Made by a program: the position numbers and the translations under genes. Of a stretch of 8,796 nucleotides of DNA, positions 1-6,856 are shown one piece after another. The stretch covers positions 1 through 8,796 of the forward strand of contig SLIE01000298.1 of NCBI GenBank assembly GCA_007135795.1, written 5' to 3'. Each line of letters opens with the position of its first letter. The first letter of the stretch is position 1. The DNA comes from Desulfobacterales bacterium (GTDB taxonomy: Bacteria > Desulfobacterota > Desulfobacteria > Desulfobacterales > Desulfosalsimonadaceae). Below the pieces are notes generated by a model. It was not told where the DNA came from, did no database searches, and saw nothing but the letters and a program-made list of their open reading frames with translations.

Positions 1-2
1 TT

Positions 3-17
3 ATGTTACAATAACAT
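3..17. repeat. 15-bp inverted repeat upstream of the TRAP genes
   Basis: ATGTTA and TAACAT flank a 3-base centre (CAA), giving a perfect 6-bp inverted repeat about 90 bases before the dctP start. It could be a regulator half-site pair or the end of a structure that begins left of the window. No convincing -35/-10 pair can be read between it and dctP, so a role in transport-gene control is only a possibility. The rest of positions 1-106 is AT-rich and holds no gene that I can see. Confidence 0.3.
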
Positions 18-106
18 TTATATAAAATCATTTACCCGAATAATTTGTACAGGGAAAATGGGCTGGTGTTTATCTAACCGCAATAATATATAACAGGAGA
101 TAAGGT

Positions 107-1150
107 ATGAAAAAACGTGTAAAGAAACAATTTTCAGTATTGTTGATTTCTCTGTTGCTTATACTGGTTTATACGCTTACCGCTCATGCCGATACAATTA
201 AATTGAGGTTCGCTCAGCAGAACCCGGATACCGGCTGGAGCACAATCAATGCGGTCGAACCGTGGCTCAGGCAGATAGAGGAAGCGACAGGAGGAAAGAT
301 TGAGATCGAGGCATATCATGGCCAGACGCTTGCAAGGGGTCCGGATATGTGGAATGCTGTCAAAATGGGTATTACTGATATCGGATGGTGTTTTCACGGC
401 TATTGGCCGGGATTGACGCCGCTTGCCGATGTCATCAGCTTGCCGGGTCTTCCTTTTACCACAGCAGAAAAGGGGAGCGAAGTTTTATGGCAGCTTTACG
501 AAAAATTTCCCGAAATTCAAAATGAATTCCAAGATGTCAAGATCCTTCTGTTTTATACCAGCGAACCCTATACTTTGATCACGCGCAACAGGCCGGTTAA
601 ATCCATGAAAGACATGCGAGGCCTGAAGCTTCGGATGACCGGTGGCCCCCCCACGGATATGGTAAGGGAACTTGGCGGCACGCCTATGTTGATTCCCATG
701 CCTGACAGTTATATGTCCTTGTCGCAGGGGATCATCGACGGTATGGGCGCACCGTGGGAAGCGATCCACGTGTGGCGTTTTTATGAAGTTGTTGATCACT
801 TTACCGAGGTCCCTTTCCCGGCTGTTTACTTTTCCATCGCAATGAACAAGAAGACCTGGAACCGCCTGCCCGAAGATGTACAGGATGCTATCATGAGTGT
901 CAGCGGGGTTGAAGGTGCCCGGTTCTGGGGCAAGAATTTCTTTGACGAGATGCGTACCCTTGCCTTGAAGGCTATAGAAGAACAGGGTAAGAGGGAAAAT
1001 GTGTATGCCTTGTCCGATGAAGAGCGGGAACGATGGATTGAGAAAGCCGCAAAGCCTGTATGGGCGGATTGGGTAAAGAAAATGGAAGCCGCCGGGTATG
1101 CCAATGCCCAGGAGATTCTCGACACTGCCATTTCCTTGAGCAAAGAGTAA
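107..1150 (+). CDS. dctP: TRAP transporter solute-binding protein, DctP family
   Basis: This is the periplasmic binding protein of a tripartite ATP-independent transporter, which captures the substrate and hands it to the DctQM membrane complex. The N-terminus is a classic Sec signal peptide: a Lys/Arg-rich start (residues 2-7), a hydrophobic core (about 9-25) and an A-H-A site that predicts cleavage after residue 28. The mature part carries DctP hallmarks: the G-L-K-L-R-M segment with Arg176, the position that usually salt-bridges a substrate carboxylate, and a later L-S-Q-G-I-I-D-G motif (205-212). The length of 347 residues is normal for the family. AGGAGA at 95-100, six bases before the ATG, supports this start. 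Trp and Phe residues are frequent in the first 100 residues (Trp44, 53, 82, 94, 100), which would suit an aromatic ligand, but this is inference. The ligand is unknown; the neighbouring genes suggest a phenolic acid. Confidence 0.95.
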   Translation: MKKRVKKQFSVLLISLLLILVYTLTAHADTIKLRFAQQNPDTGWSTINAVEPWLRQIEEATGGKIEIEAYHGQTLARGPDMWNAVKMGITDIGWCFHGYWPGLTPLADVISLPGLPFTTAEKGSEVLWQLYEKFPEIQNEFQDVKILLFYTSEPYTLITRNRPVKSMKDMRGLKLRMTGGPPTDMVRELGGTPMLIPMPDSYMSLSQGIIDGMGAPWEAIHVWRFYEVVDHFTEVPFPAVYFSIAMNKKTWNRLPEDVQDAIMSVSGVEGARFWGKNFFDEMRTLALKAIEEQGKRENVYALSDEERERWIEKAAKPVWADWVKKMEAAGYANAQEILDTAISLSKE

Positions 1151-1182
1151 TCATACTCCCTTGTTTGAAAAAATGAACCTGT

Positions 1183-1220
1183 TATCCGCATCGGCCTGCA
1201 AGGTTATGCCGATGCGGATA
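1183..1220 (+). promoter_or_regulatory. intercistronic stem-loop between dctP and dctQ
   Basis: Positions 1183-1195 and 1208-1220 are perfect reverse complements (13 bp, GC-rich in the middle) around a 12-base loop. The structure begins 32 bases after the dctP stop. It is followed by TTCC and not by a run of T, so it does not look like a full intrinsic terminator. Stem-loops after binding-protein genes often protect the upstream transcript from 3' exonucleases or cause partial termination, giving more binding protein than membrane subunits. That role is inferred here from position and structure. Confidence 0.75.
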
Positions 1221-1310
1221 TTCCAACACCATAGACTGGTGCTTGTGTATACGGGAAGCAATTCCGCTCATTTCATGTTGGTCATCATGTTATTGCATAT
1301 GGTTTGCACG

Positions 1311-1318
1311 AGGAAAGG
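1311..1318 (+). promoter_or_regulatory. ribosome binding site that sets the dctQ start
   Basis: AGGAAAGG lies five bases before the ATG at 1324. The reading frame stays open upstream to an ATG at 1243, but the 27 extra codons would encode an unusual Cys/Trp-rich stretch and that ATG has no comparable purine-rich site. The start at 1324 is therefore preferred. Confidence 0.75.
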
Positions 1319-1323
1319 CAAGC

Positions 1324-1806
1324 ATGTTTACAGCCGCAATTAAAACAATGACCCGGATCCTTCTGGCAATCGGGGTAACCGCACTTATCGCTATGATGTT
1401 CCTGACCGCCTTTGATGTGGTGATGCGGTATATTTTCAACCAGCCTGTCAGGGGCGCCCTTGAAGTGGTCGAGTACCTGATGGCGGTTTTTGTGTCGTTC
1501 AGTATTGCCTGGTGTGCCGATCAGAAAGGGCATGTGGCAGTTGACCTGGTTATGGGTCGTTTTCCTCTCAGGGTTCAGGCATTCTTCAATCTCATCACCA
1601 CCATCGTTACCATGTTGTTTGTCTCTTTGATAACCTGGCAGAACATCCTTTTTATAAAGGATGTCTATGCTTCAAAGCTCACTTCGGCAGTTCTTCGGAT
1701 TCCGGTTTATCCATTTTCAGTAACGGTTGCATTGGGTTTTGGTCTTTTTTCATTGATCCTGCTGATCCATACGTTTGAACTCCTATCAGAGGTCAGAAAG
1801 AAGTGA
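1324..1806 (+). CDS. dctQ: TRAP transporter small membrane subunit, DctQ family
   Basis: This is the small integral membrane subunit of the TRAP transporter, which pairs with DctM and docks the binding protein. The 160-residue product has four hydrophobic segments, at about 11-30, 47-65, 85-105 and 128-150, the usual DctQ topology. Family signatures are visible: D-V-V-M-R-Y-I-F-N after the first helix (31-39), a conserved G-A-L-E-V-V-E-Y segment (44-51), Q-K-G-H-V-A-V-D after helix 2 (67-74) and L-R-I-P-V-Y-P before helix 4 (124-130). The stop codon overlaps the GTG start of dctM (GTGA, 1803-1806), so the two are probably translationally coupled. A longer in-frame version from 1243 is possible but unlikely. 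The family call is firm; the substrate is not readable from this subunit. Confidence 0.93.
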   Translation: MFTAAIKTMTRILLAIGVTALIAMMFLTAFDVVMRYIFNQPVRGALEVVEYLMAVFVSFSIAWCADQKGHVAVDLVMGRFPLRVQAFFNLITTIVTMLFVSLITWQNILFIKDVYASKLTSAVLRIPVYPFSVTVALGFGLFSLILLIHTFELLSEVRKK

Positions 1807-3098
1807 GCTCGATTTTTGTAGGTTATATTGGTGTTGTCGTTCTGATACTTCTTATATTTGCACGCATGCAGATCGGTATCAGTATGGCCCTTGTCGGTTT
1901 TATCGGCTTTTCCTACATCGTAGGCCTGCAACCGGCACTGGGAGTTCTCAAGACCGTTCCCTATTCGACTTTTGCCAGCCAGGAAATGAGTGTAATCCCC
2001 CTGTTTATCCTCATGGGGGCTTTTGCTTTTTCTTCGGGGATGAGTGAAGATCTGTATCATGCGGCCCACAAGGTGCTGGGGCACCTTAAAGGGGGACTTG
2101 CCATAGCAACCGTGGCAGCCTGCAGTTTCTTCGCTGCCATCAGCGGTTCAAGCCTGGCGACTGCCGCTACAATGGGGCGCGTGGCAGCACCTGAAATGAA
2201 ACGATACAATTACGACCCCGCATTGGCTACCGGGGCTATTGCAGCCGGCGGCAGCATCGGGATATTGATTCCGCCCAGTGTTATTCTGATCATATATGGC
2301 ATTCTCACGGAGCAGTCTATCGGCAGACTCTTTCTTGCCGGTTTTATCCCGGGGATTCTGGAAGCTGTATTTTATATCATTACCATCATGATCATTACCC
2401 GGTACAATCCGAACCTGGGACCGCCTGGGCCCCGGACCACCTCCAGGGAAAAAATGCTGTCGATTCTTAAAACCTGGGAGGTAGTGATACTTTTTTGCAT
2501 AGTGATCGGCGGAATCTACACCGGTATTTTCACACCCACGGAAGCGGCAGGGGTCGGCGCTTTTATGGCTTTCTGCATGACTATCCGGCGCGGCAAGATG
2601 AACTGGGAAAATCTCAAGCAGAGCCTTTTGACCACTGCGCAGACCACAGGGATGCTTTTTATCATTGTATTCGGCGCCATGGTGCTGGGTTATTTTTTCT
2701 CCGTGAGCCGCCTCCCCTTCGAAATGGCTTCAATGGTCGGGGACTTGCCCGTCAACCGTTACGTTATTCTCGTTCTCATCCTGCTGGTAACACTCTTTCT
2801 CGGCTGCATCATGGATTCCATGGCAATTGTGCTGCTGACCGTCCCGATTTTTTATCCAACAATTCTCAAGCTTGGCTTCAACCCGATTTGGTTCGGCATC
2901 CTGATTGTGCGGGTTACTGAGATGGGTATGATTACGCCACCGATCGGCTTGAACGTATATGTCATCCAGGGAATAACCGGTGAAAAAATGGGGACCATAT
3001 TCAGGGGGGTCGTACCGTTTTTGATTGCGGATGTATGCCATGTCGCTCTTCTGATTGCTTTCCCCCCGCTCTCGTTGTTTCTTCCCAGCCTGTTCTGA
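1803..3098 (+). CDS. dctM: TRAP transporter large permease subunit, DctM family
   Basis: This is the transport subunit, which moves substrate across the inner membrane using an ion gradient (usually Na+). The 431-residue protein is hydrophobic throughout, consistent with the many-helix DctM fold. Recognisable signatures include F-F-A-A-I-S-G-S-S at 109-117, the A-A-G-G-S-I-G-I-L-I-P-P-S segment at 147-159, F-T-P-T-E-A-A-G-V-G-A at 243-253, and E-M-G-M-I-T-P-P-I-G-L-N near the end (373-384). These Gly/Ser/Pro-rich re-entrant regions typify the family. Translation starts at a GTG sharing four bases with the dctQ stop, with only a weak upstream purine site (AGAGG, 1788-1792), so it probably relies on coupling to dctQ. 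The gene is intact and of normal length. No intrinsic terminator is evident in the bases just after its stop. Confidence 0.95.
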   Translation: MSSIFVGYIGVVVLILLIFARMQIGISMALVGFIGFSYIVGLQPALGVLKTVPYSTFASQEMSVIPLFILMGAFAFSSGMSEDLYHAAHKVLGHLKGGLAIATVAACSFFAAISGSSLATAATMGRVAAPEMKRYNYDPALATGAIAAGGSIGILIPPSVILIIYGILTEQSIGRLFLAGFIPGILEAVFYIITIMIITRYNPNLGPPGPRTTSREKMLSILKTWEVVILFCIVIGGIYTGIFTPTEAAGVGAFMAFCMTIRRGKMNWENLKQSLLTTAQTTGMLFIIVFGAMVLGYFFSVSRLPFEMASMVGDLPVNRYVILVLILLVTLFLGCIMDSMAIVLLTVPIFYPTILKLGFNPIWFGILIVRVTEMGMITPPIGLNVYVIQGITGEKMGTIFRGVVPFLIADVCHVALLIAFPPLSLFLPSLF

Positions 3099-3218
3099 TT
3101 ATTTACGTCGTCAGGTTTGTTTTCCCGTAGTTGGAAGATGTGCCTTGGTGGTGATTTCGAAATATATATATTATATTGATAAGGATAGATCGATTTTTTG
3201 AGATTACATGAAATATAT

Positions 3219-3238
3219 TGACAAAATTTTATTTGTCA
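3219..3238. promoter_or_regulatory. operator-like palindrome overlapping a TTGACA box
   Basis: TGACAAA (3219-3225) and TTTGTCA (3232-3238) form a perfect 7-bp inverted repeat with a 6-base AT spacer. The left arm lies in a consensus -35 hexamer, TTGACA (3218-3223). The matching -10 is poor at 16-18 bases spacing (TAAGGA at 3241-3246 is only a weak fit), and a better hexamer, TATTAT at 3249-3254, is too far for an ordinary sigma-70 promoter. A dimeric regulator binding here could activate or repress the enzyme genes. The palindrome is certain; the promoter and function are inferred. Confidence 0.5.
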
Positions 3239-3336
3239 GTTAAGGATGTATTATCTCGTTTAATGAAATCGAGTTCAGCTATATGAAATTCATTGTGCCG
3301 TTTTTGAACAAAATACCCTGATAATTCGCAGTGCGA

Positions 3337-3358
3337 TACAGCGCATCTGTGCGTTGTA
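3337..3358 (+). other. hairpin in the leader of the molybdoenzyme operon
   Basis: TACAGCGCA (3337-3345) pairs with TGCGTTGTA (3350-3358) across a TCTG loop, giving nine pairs with one G-U. It ends 17 bases before the ribosome binding site at 3376. No T-run follows, so it is not an intrinsic terminator. It may stabilise the 5' end of the message or bind a regulator. Confidence 0.45.
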
Positions 3359-3388
3359 CCTTTATTCACTTTCCCGGGAGGTTAAATC

Positions 3389-5908
3389 ATGACTGAACAG
3401 GTTTTCAATAATCTTACCAATTGCGGTCCTGTTTCCGTGTACGTCAAAGATGGTAAAATCGTACGGGTCAGGCCGATGGTTGTGGATGAAAACGACCTCA
3501 AACCTTGGGTGATCGAAGCGGGAGACCTTAAATTCACAGCGCCCAAAAAGTTTGCATTGTCGCCTTTTGTACATGGTGAAAGACGGAGAATACATTCCGA
3601 AGAACGCATTAAATACCCGATGAAGCGGGTTGACTTTGACCCGAATGGCGAGCGTAATCCGCAAAATCGTGGAAAGTCCGGTTACGAGCGGATTTCATGG
3701 GATGAGGCACTGGCTATCGTCGCTGGAGAAATCAAGCGGGTCAAGGATACCTATGGCGGATCGGCCATCAGCGGACTGACTTCCTCACATCACAACTGGG
3801 GGATTGTCGGTTATAAAATGGGGCCATTCGCGCGCTTTATGAACATGCTCGAATTTACACCGGTTTTGGATAACCCTGATAGCTGGGAAGGCTGGCATTG
3901 GGGCGCGACTCATACGTATGGGTTTTTCTGGCGTCTCGGGATGCCAGAGCAGTACGACCTCCTTGAAGACACGTTGAAGAATTCCGAGATGATCGTGTTC
4001 TGGTCAAATGACCCGGACACCACCCGCGGTACTTATTCCGGTCAGGAATCTGCGCTTTGGCGGCAATGGCTCAAGGAAAGAGGGATTAAAACTGTTTTTA
4101 TCGATCCATTCCACAACTACACAGCTGGTTTCATGGACGGCAAGTGGATCGCCCCTCGAATGGGCACGGATGCTGCAATGGCGATGGCCATTGCTTATGT
4201 CTGGATTGATGAAGATACCTATGACAAGGATTATGTTGAAAACCGCACGATCGGATTTGACGAGTTCAAAAAATACGTACTGGGCGAATCTGATGGCCAG
4301 CCCAAGACGCCGGAGTGGGCAGGGGCGGAGTGTGGGGTAAAAGCCCGTGTTATTCGTGCTCTAGCCCGGGAATGGGCATCGAAACGAACGGTTTTGTCCG
4401 GCGGTTCACGTGGCGGCGAAGGCGGGGCTTGTCGTCAGGCATACGGCACTGAATGGGCCCGGATGATGGTTTTGCTGCAGGCGATGCAAGGCCTGGGGAA
4501 ACCGGGAGTCAGTATATGGGGTACCACCATGGGAGCGCCTTCCGATACAGAAACGATGTTCCCCGGATACGCGGATCTCAAAGGACGTATTGCCACCACG
4601 GATTTGGCAAGCTACCTGCCGATCAATACGACCAAGCAGCGCTTGTGGCGTTTGACGGTGCCTGACGCTATCCTGAACCCGCCAGTCAGCTGGTACGGGG
4701 AGGGGTTCTGCGGCCAGTCCCTGGAGCAACAGTTCAAGCACTTTGAATATCCCATGGAAGGCTATTCGGAGGTCAAGCTTTTTTATCGTTATGGCGGATC
4801 TTTCATGGGCACCATGAGTGACACCAGCAAGTGGGTGAGGATGTACCAGAGTCCAAAGCTCGAGTTTGTGGTGAATCAGGATTGCTGGTACAACAGCGAA
4901 ACAAACATGGCCGATATCATACTGCCGGCCTGTACAAACTTTGAACGCAACGACGTGGGGGAATGGGCTGCTGCCGGCGGTTATACCGTGCATGCGAGCT
5001 CCGGATGCAACTATCGCGTGATCGTATACCAGCAGAAATGTTTTGAACCGCTTTGGGAGTCCAAGTCCGATTATGAGATTTTCACATTGATCGCGGACCG
5101 GCTTGGAATGAAGGAAGACTTCACTGACGGGAAAACCGAGGAAGACTGGATTAAAACATTCTTTGATGGTTCGGATCTTCCGAAATTTATCAGCTGGGAG
5201 GATTTTGTCAAGAAAGGCTATTACATAATCAACATCAAGGATGATTACAAACCGACCCCCTCACTGCGGTGGTTTTACGAAGGCAGGGAATGCGACACCC
5301 CCGATCTGCAAAATCCCAAACGCAAAACAGATAAGGCCAAAGAAGTCGGCACTTATAGCGGCAAGATCGAATTTGTCTCCGAAAGCCTCAAGGCACATTT
5401 CCCCGATGATGATGAGCGTCCTGTCAGTCCGCGCTATATCCCAAGCTGGGAAGGGCATCGCACTACCGAGCTGTTCAAAAAATATCCATTCCAGTTGTTA
5501 TCCCCTCATCCCCGGTTTTCGTTTCACTGTCATTATGACAAGCATACTGACTGGCTCGATGACATTCCCGGTCACAGGATCAAGAAAGACGGCTACGCCT
5601 GGTGGCCGGCACGGCTTCACCCTGAAGATGCAGCCAGAAAAGGGATAAACAACAATGATATCGTTCGGCTCTACAATGACAGGGGATCCGTACTTTGCAT
5701 TGCCGTGGTGACAGGACGTGTTCGCCCCGGCGTGATTCATTGTTATGCGTCATCGGCGAAATACGATCCGCTGACGCCCGGCAGGGATGATGCCATCGAC
5801 AGGGGCGGATGTATCAATATACTTACACCCTCGCGCATGGTTTCCCGAAATGTACCGGGGATGACCCCGAATTCCTGCCTCATAGACATCGAAAAATGGG
5901 AGGGTTGA
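3389..5908 (+). CDS. athL: molybdopterin transhydroxylase/hydroxylase large subunit (pyrogallol-phloroglucinol transhydroxylase-like)
   Basis: This is the catalytic subunit of a DMSO-reductase-family molybdenum enzyme, closest to pyrogallol-phloroglucinol transhydroxylase (EC 1.97.1.2) and resorcinol hydroxylase, which hydroxylate phenolic rings without oxygen. The N-terminus has no Cys motif for an Fe-S cluster (only Cys12) and no twin-arginine leader, so it is cytoplasmic, as in that family. Asp164-Ser165 lies in D-N-P-D-S-W-E-G-W-H-W-G (161-172), Ser165 being the expected Mo ligand. His134, Asp164 and Tyr394 match catalytic His144, Asp174 and Tyr404 of the Pelobacter acidigallici enzyme, as I recall it, at one constant offset of 10. 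W-S-N-D-P-D-T-T-R-G (205-214) is the pterin-binding type segment. The length of 839 is slightly under the roughly 875 of that enzyme. GGGAGGT six bases before the ATG supports the start. Transhydroxylase versus simple hydroxylase activity cannot be decided from sequence. Confidence 0.9.
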   Translation: MTEQVFNNLTNCGPVSVYVKDGKIVRVRPMVVDENDLKPWVIEAGDLKFTAPKKFALSPFVHGERRRIHSEERIKYPMKRVDFDPNGERNPQNRGKSGYERISWDEALAIVAGEIKRVKDTYGGSAISGLTSSHHNWGIVGYKMGPFARFMNMLEFTPVLDNPDSWEGWHWGATHTYGFFWRLGMPEQYDLLEDTLKNSEMIVFWSNDPDTTRGTYSGQESALWRQWLKERGIKTVFIDPFHNYTAGFMDGKWIAPRMGTDAAMAMAIAYVWIDEDTYDKDYVENRTIGFDEFKKYVLGESDGQPKTPEWAGAECGVKARVIRALAREWASKRTVLSGGSRGGEGGACRQAYGTEWARMMVLLQAMQGLGKPGVSIWGTTMGAPSDTETMFPGYADLKGRIATTDLASYLPINTTKQRLWRLTVPDAILNPPVSWYGEGFCGQSLEQQFKHFEYPMEGYSEVKLFYRYGGSFMGTMSDTSKWVRMYQSPKLEFVVNQDCWYNSETNMADIILPACTNFERNDVGEWAAAGGYTVHASSGCNYRVIVYQQKCFEPLWESKSDYEIFTLIADRLGMKEDFTDGKTEEDWIKTFFDGSDLPKFISWEDFVKKGYYIINIKDDYKPTPSLRWFYEGRECDTPDLQNPKRKTDKAKEVGTYSGKIEFVSESLKAHFPDDDERPVSPRYIPSWEGHRTTELFKKYPFQLLSPHPRFSFHCHYDKHTDWLDDIPGHRIKKDGYAWWPARLHPEDAARKGINNNDIVRLYNDRGSVLCIAVVTGRVRPGVIHCYASSAKYDPLTPGRDDAIDRGGCINILTPSRMVSRNVPGMTPNSCLIDIEKWEG

Positions 5909-5911
5909 AAT

Positions 5912-6748
5912 ATGGCACGTTTTGGTATGCTTATTGATATCGGCAAATGCAATGGTTGTTATAACTGCTTTCTGGCTTGCCGGGATGAATACTATAATAA
6001 CGACTATCCGCCTTTTTCGGCGGCTCAACCGTTAAACGGTCAATACTGGATGCAGGTCAGGGAAATCGAACGAGGCAGTTATCCAAAACCCAAACTGTCC
6101 TATATTTCAATTCCATGTATGCAATGCAAGGATGCTCCCTGTATTGCAGCCTCAAAAGACGGTGCGATGTATCGCCGTGAAGACGGAATTGTCATTATTG
6201 ATCCGGAAAAGGCCAAGGGGCAGAAATCAATTCTCAACGCTTGTCCATACCGTGTGATTTTTTGGAACGAGGAAAAAGAGATCGGTCAGAAGTGCACTTT
6301 CTGCGCCCATCATTTGGAAAAAGGCGAAAAAGAGCCGCGATGTGTGGAGGCTTGCCCGACGGGGGCACTGGTTTTCGGCGATCTGGATGATCCCGAAAGT
6401 GCCATTTCCAAATTGTCTGCTTCACTGAAAACCGAAGCGTTCCACCCTGAATACGGCACGAATCCGACGGTGCGCTACGTGGGCCTTCCCAAAAAGTTCA
6501 TCACAGGCGAAGTGGTCTTGAGGGATAAACAGGGCGAGTGCGCTCAAGGGGTTAAAGTGGTCATTGAAGGTGAGGGCCTCAAACTTGAGACAGAGACGGA
6601 TGCTTACGGTGATTTTGAATTCGATGGTCTGGCAAAAAATGTCAAATACCAAGTTGTTATAGAACACGGCGGTTATGCGTCTCAAAAAATTGAGGTGGTC
6701 ACTCAATCCGATATTGATCTTGGTGAGATCGCAATTGACCCAAAATGA
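5912..6748 (+). CDS. athS: transhydroxylase-type iron-sulfur small subunit with C-terminal beta-barrel domain
   Basis: This is the electron-transfer partner of the large subunit. It has twelve clustered cysteines: C13-x2-C16-x2-C19-x3-C23, C69-x2-C72-x4-C77, C111 (followed by Pro), C128-x2-C131, C144 and C148 (followed by Pro-Thr-Gly). This suits three [4Fe-4S] clusters. Compared with four-cluster DmsB/PsrB-type proteins, the cysteines of one cluster are gone (Ser81 and the 101-107 stretch), as expected for transhydroxylase small subunits. Residues about 197-278 form a carboxypeptidase-regulatory/Cna-B-like beta domain with the D-A-Y-G-D-F-E-F-D-G-L turn (230-240), matching the C-terminal barrel known in that enzyme. 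The length of 278 is close to the roughly 274 of the Pelobacter subunit. The start lies 3 bases after the athL stop, with GGGAGGG (5898-5904) inside athL, so translation is coupled. There is no signal peptide and no membrane anchor gene beside it. Confidence 0.92.
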   Translation: MARFGMLIDIGKCNGCYNCFLACRDEYYNNDYPPFSAAQPLNGQYWMQVREIERGSYPKPKLSYISIPCMQCKDAPCIAASKDGAMYRREDGIVIIDPEKAKGQKSILNACPYRVIFWNEEKEIGQKCTFCAHHLEKGEKEPRCVEACPTGALVFGDLDDPESAISKLSASLKTEAFHPEYGTNPTVRYVGLPKKFITGEVVLRDKQGECAQGVKVVIEGEGLKLETETDAYGDFEFDGLAKNVKYQVVIEHGGYASQKIEVVTQSDIDLGEIAIDPK

Positions 6749-6816
6749 AACAATATCGCTTAAACGGGCCGGTGAGTTGTTGTTCTGATATCTGTTGGGC
6801 GATAGAGGTGAACATA

Positions 6817-6832
6817 ATGTCCTTCGGGATAT
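6817..6832 (+). other. small UUCG-tetraloop hairpin in the SDR leader
   Basis: ATGTCC and GGATAT pair around TTCG (six pairs, one G-U), a notably stable C(UUCG)G tetraloop. It lies in the 108-base gap between the small subunit and SDR genes, 12 bases before the ribosome binding site. No T-run follows. It may mark a processing or stability point; the function is unknown. Confidence 0.35.
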
Positions 6833-6844
6833 AAGCAAAACCGA

Positions 6845-6850
6845 AAGGAG
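6845..6850 (+). promoter_or_regulatory. ribosome binding site that sets the SDR start
   Basis: AAGGAG is followed by two ATGs. The one at 6852 is only one base away and reads ATG-AAA-TGA, so it cannot make a protein. The ATG at 6857, six bases away, opens the SDR frame. Confidence 0.85.
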
Positions 6851-6856
6851 TATGAA

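Larger units (their letters stand above)
3099..3388. other. AT-rich intergenic control region before the molybdoenzyme genes
   Basis: This 290-base gap is the largest in the window. It contains no credible gene; the longest ATG-started frame noticed, at 3138, is 13 codons. It contains an AT-only tract near 3163-3176, the palindrome at 3219-3238, a leader hairpin at 3337-3358 and a strong ribosome binding site, GGGAGGT, at 3376-3382. No clear terminator follows dctM, so read-through from the transporter genes remains possible, but the features suggest a separate promoter for the enzyme genes. Confidence 0.6.

Noticed and set aside
1243..1323. An N-terminal extension of DctQ from the ATG at 1243
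   Set aside because: The extra 27 residues are Cys/Trp-rich and unlike DctQ N-termini, while a good ribosome binding site serves the ATG at 1324.
3163..3176. AT-only tract as a simple repeat or CRISPR-like element
   Set aside because: It is a short irregular AT run with no repeat-spacer pattern; no CRISPR array, tRNA, rRNA or insertion sequence was seen anywhere in the window.
3138..3179. A 13-codon reading frame in the intergenic region
   Set aside because: It is too short, has only a weak and too-close purine run before it, and runs through an AT tract with no sign of coding.
3304..3325. TTGAAC with GATAAT as a promoter for the enzyme genes
   Set aside because: The spacing is only 10 bases, too short for a sigma-70 promoter, although GATAAT alone resembles a -10 box.
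4406..4993. A 195-codon open frame on the minus strand inside the large subunit gene
   Set aside because: It is fully antisense to a well-supported gene, has no recognisable motif, and looks like a shadow of the coding strand's codon use.
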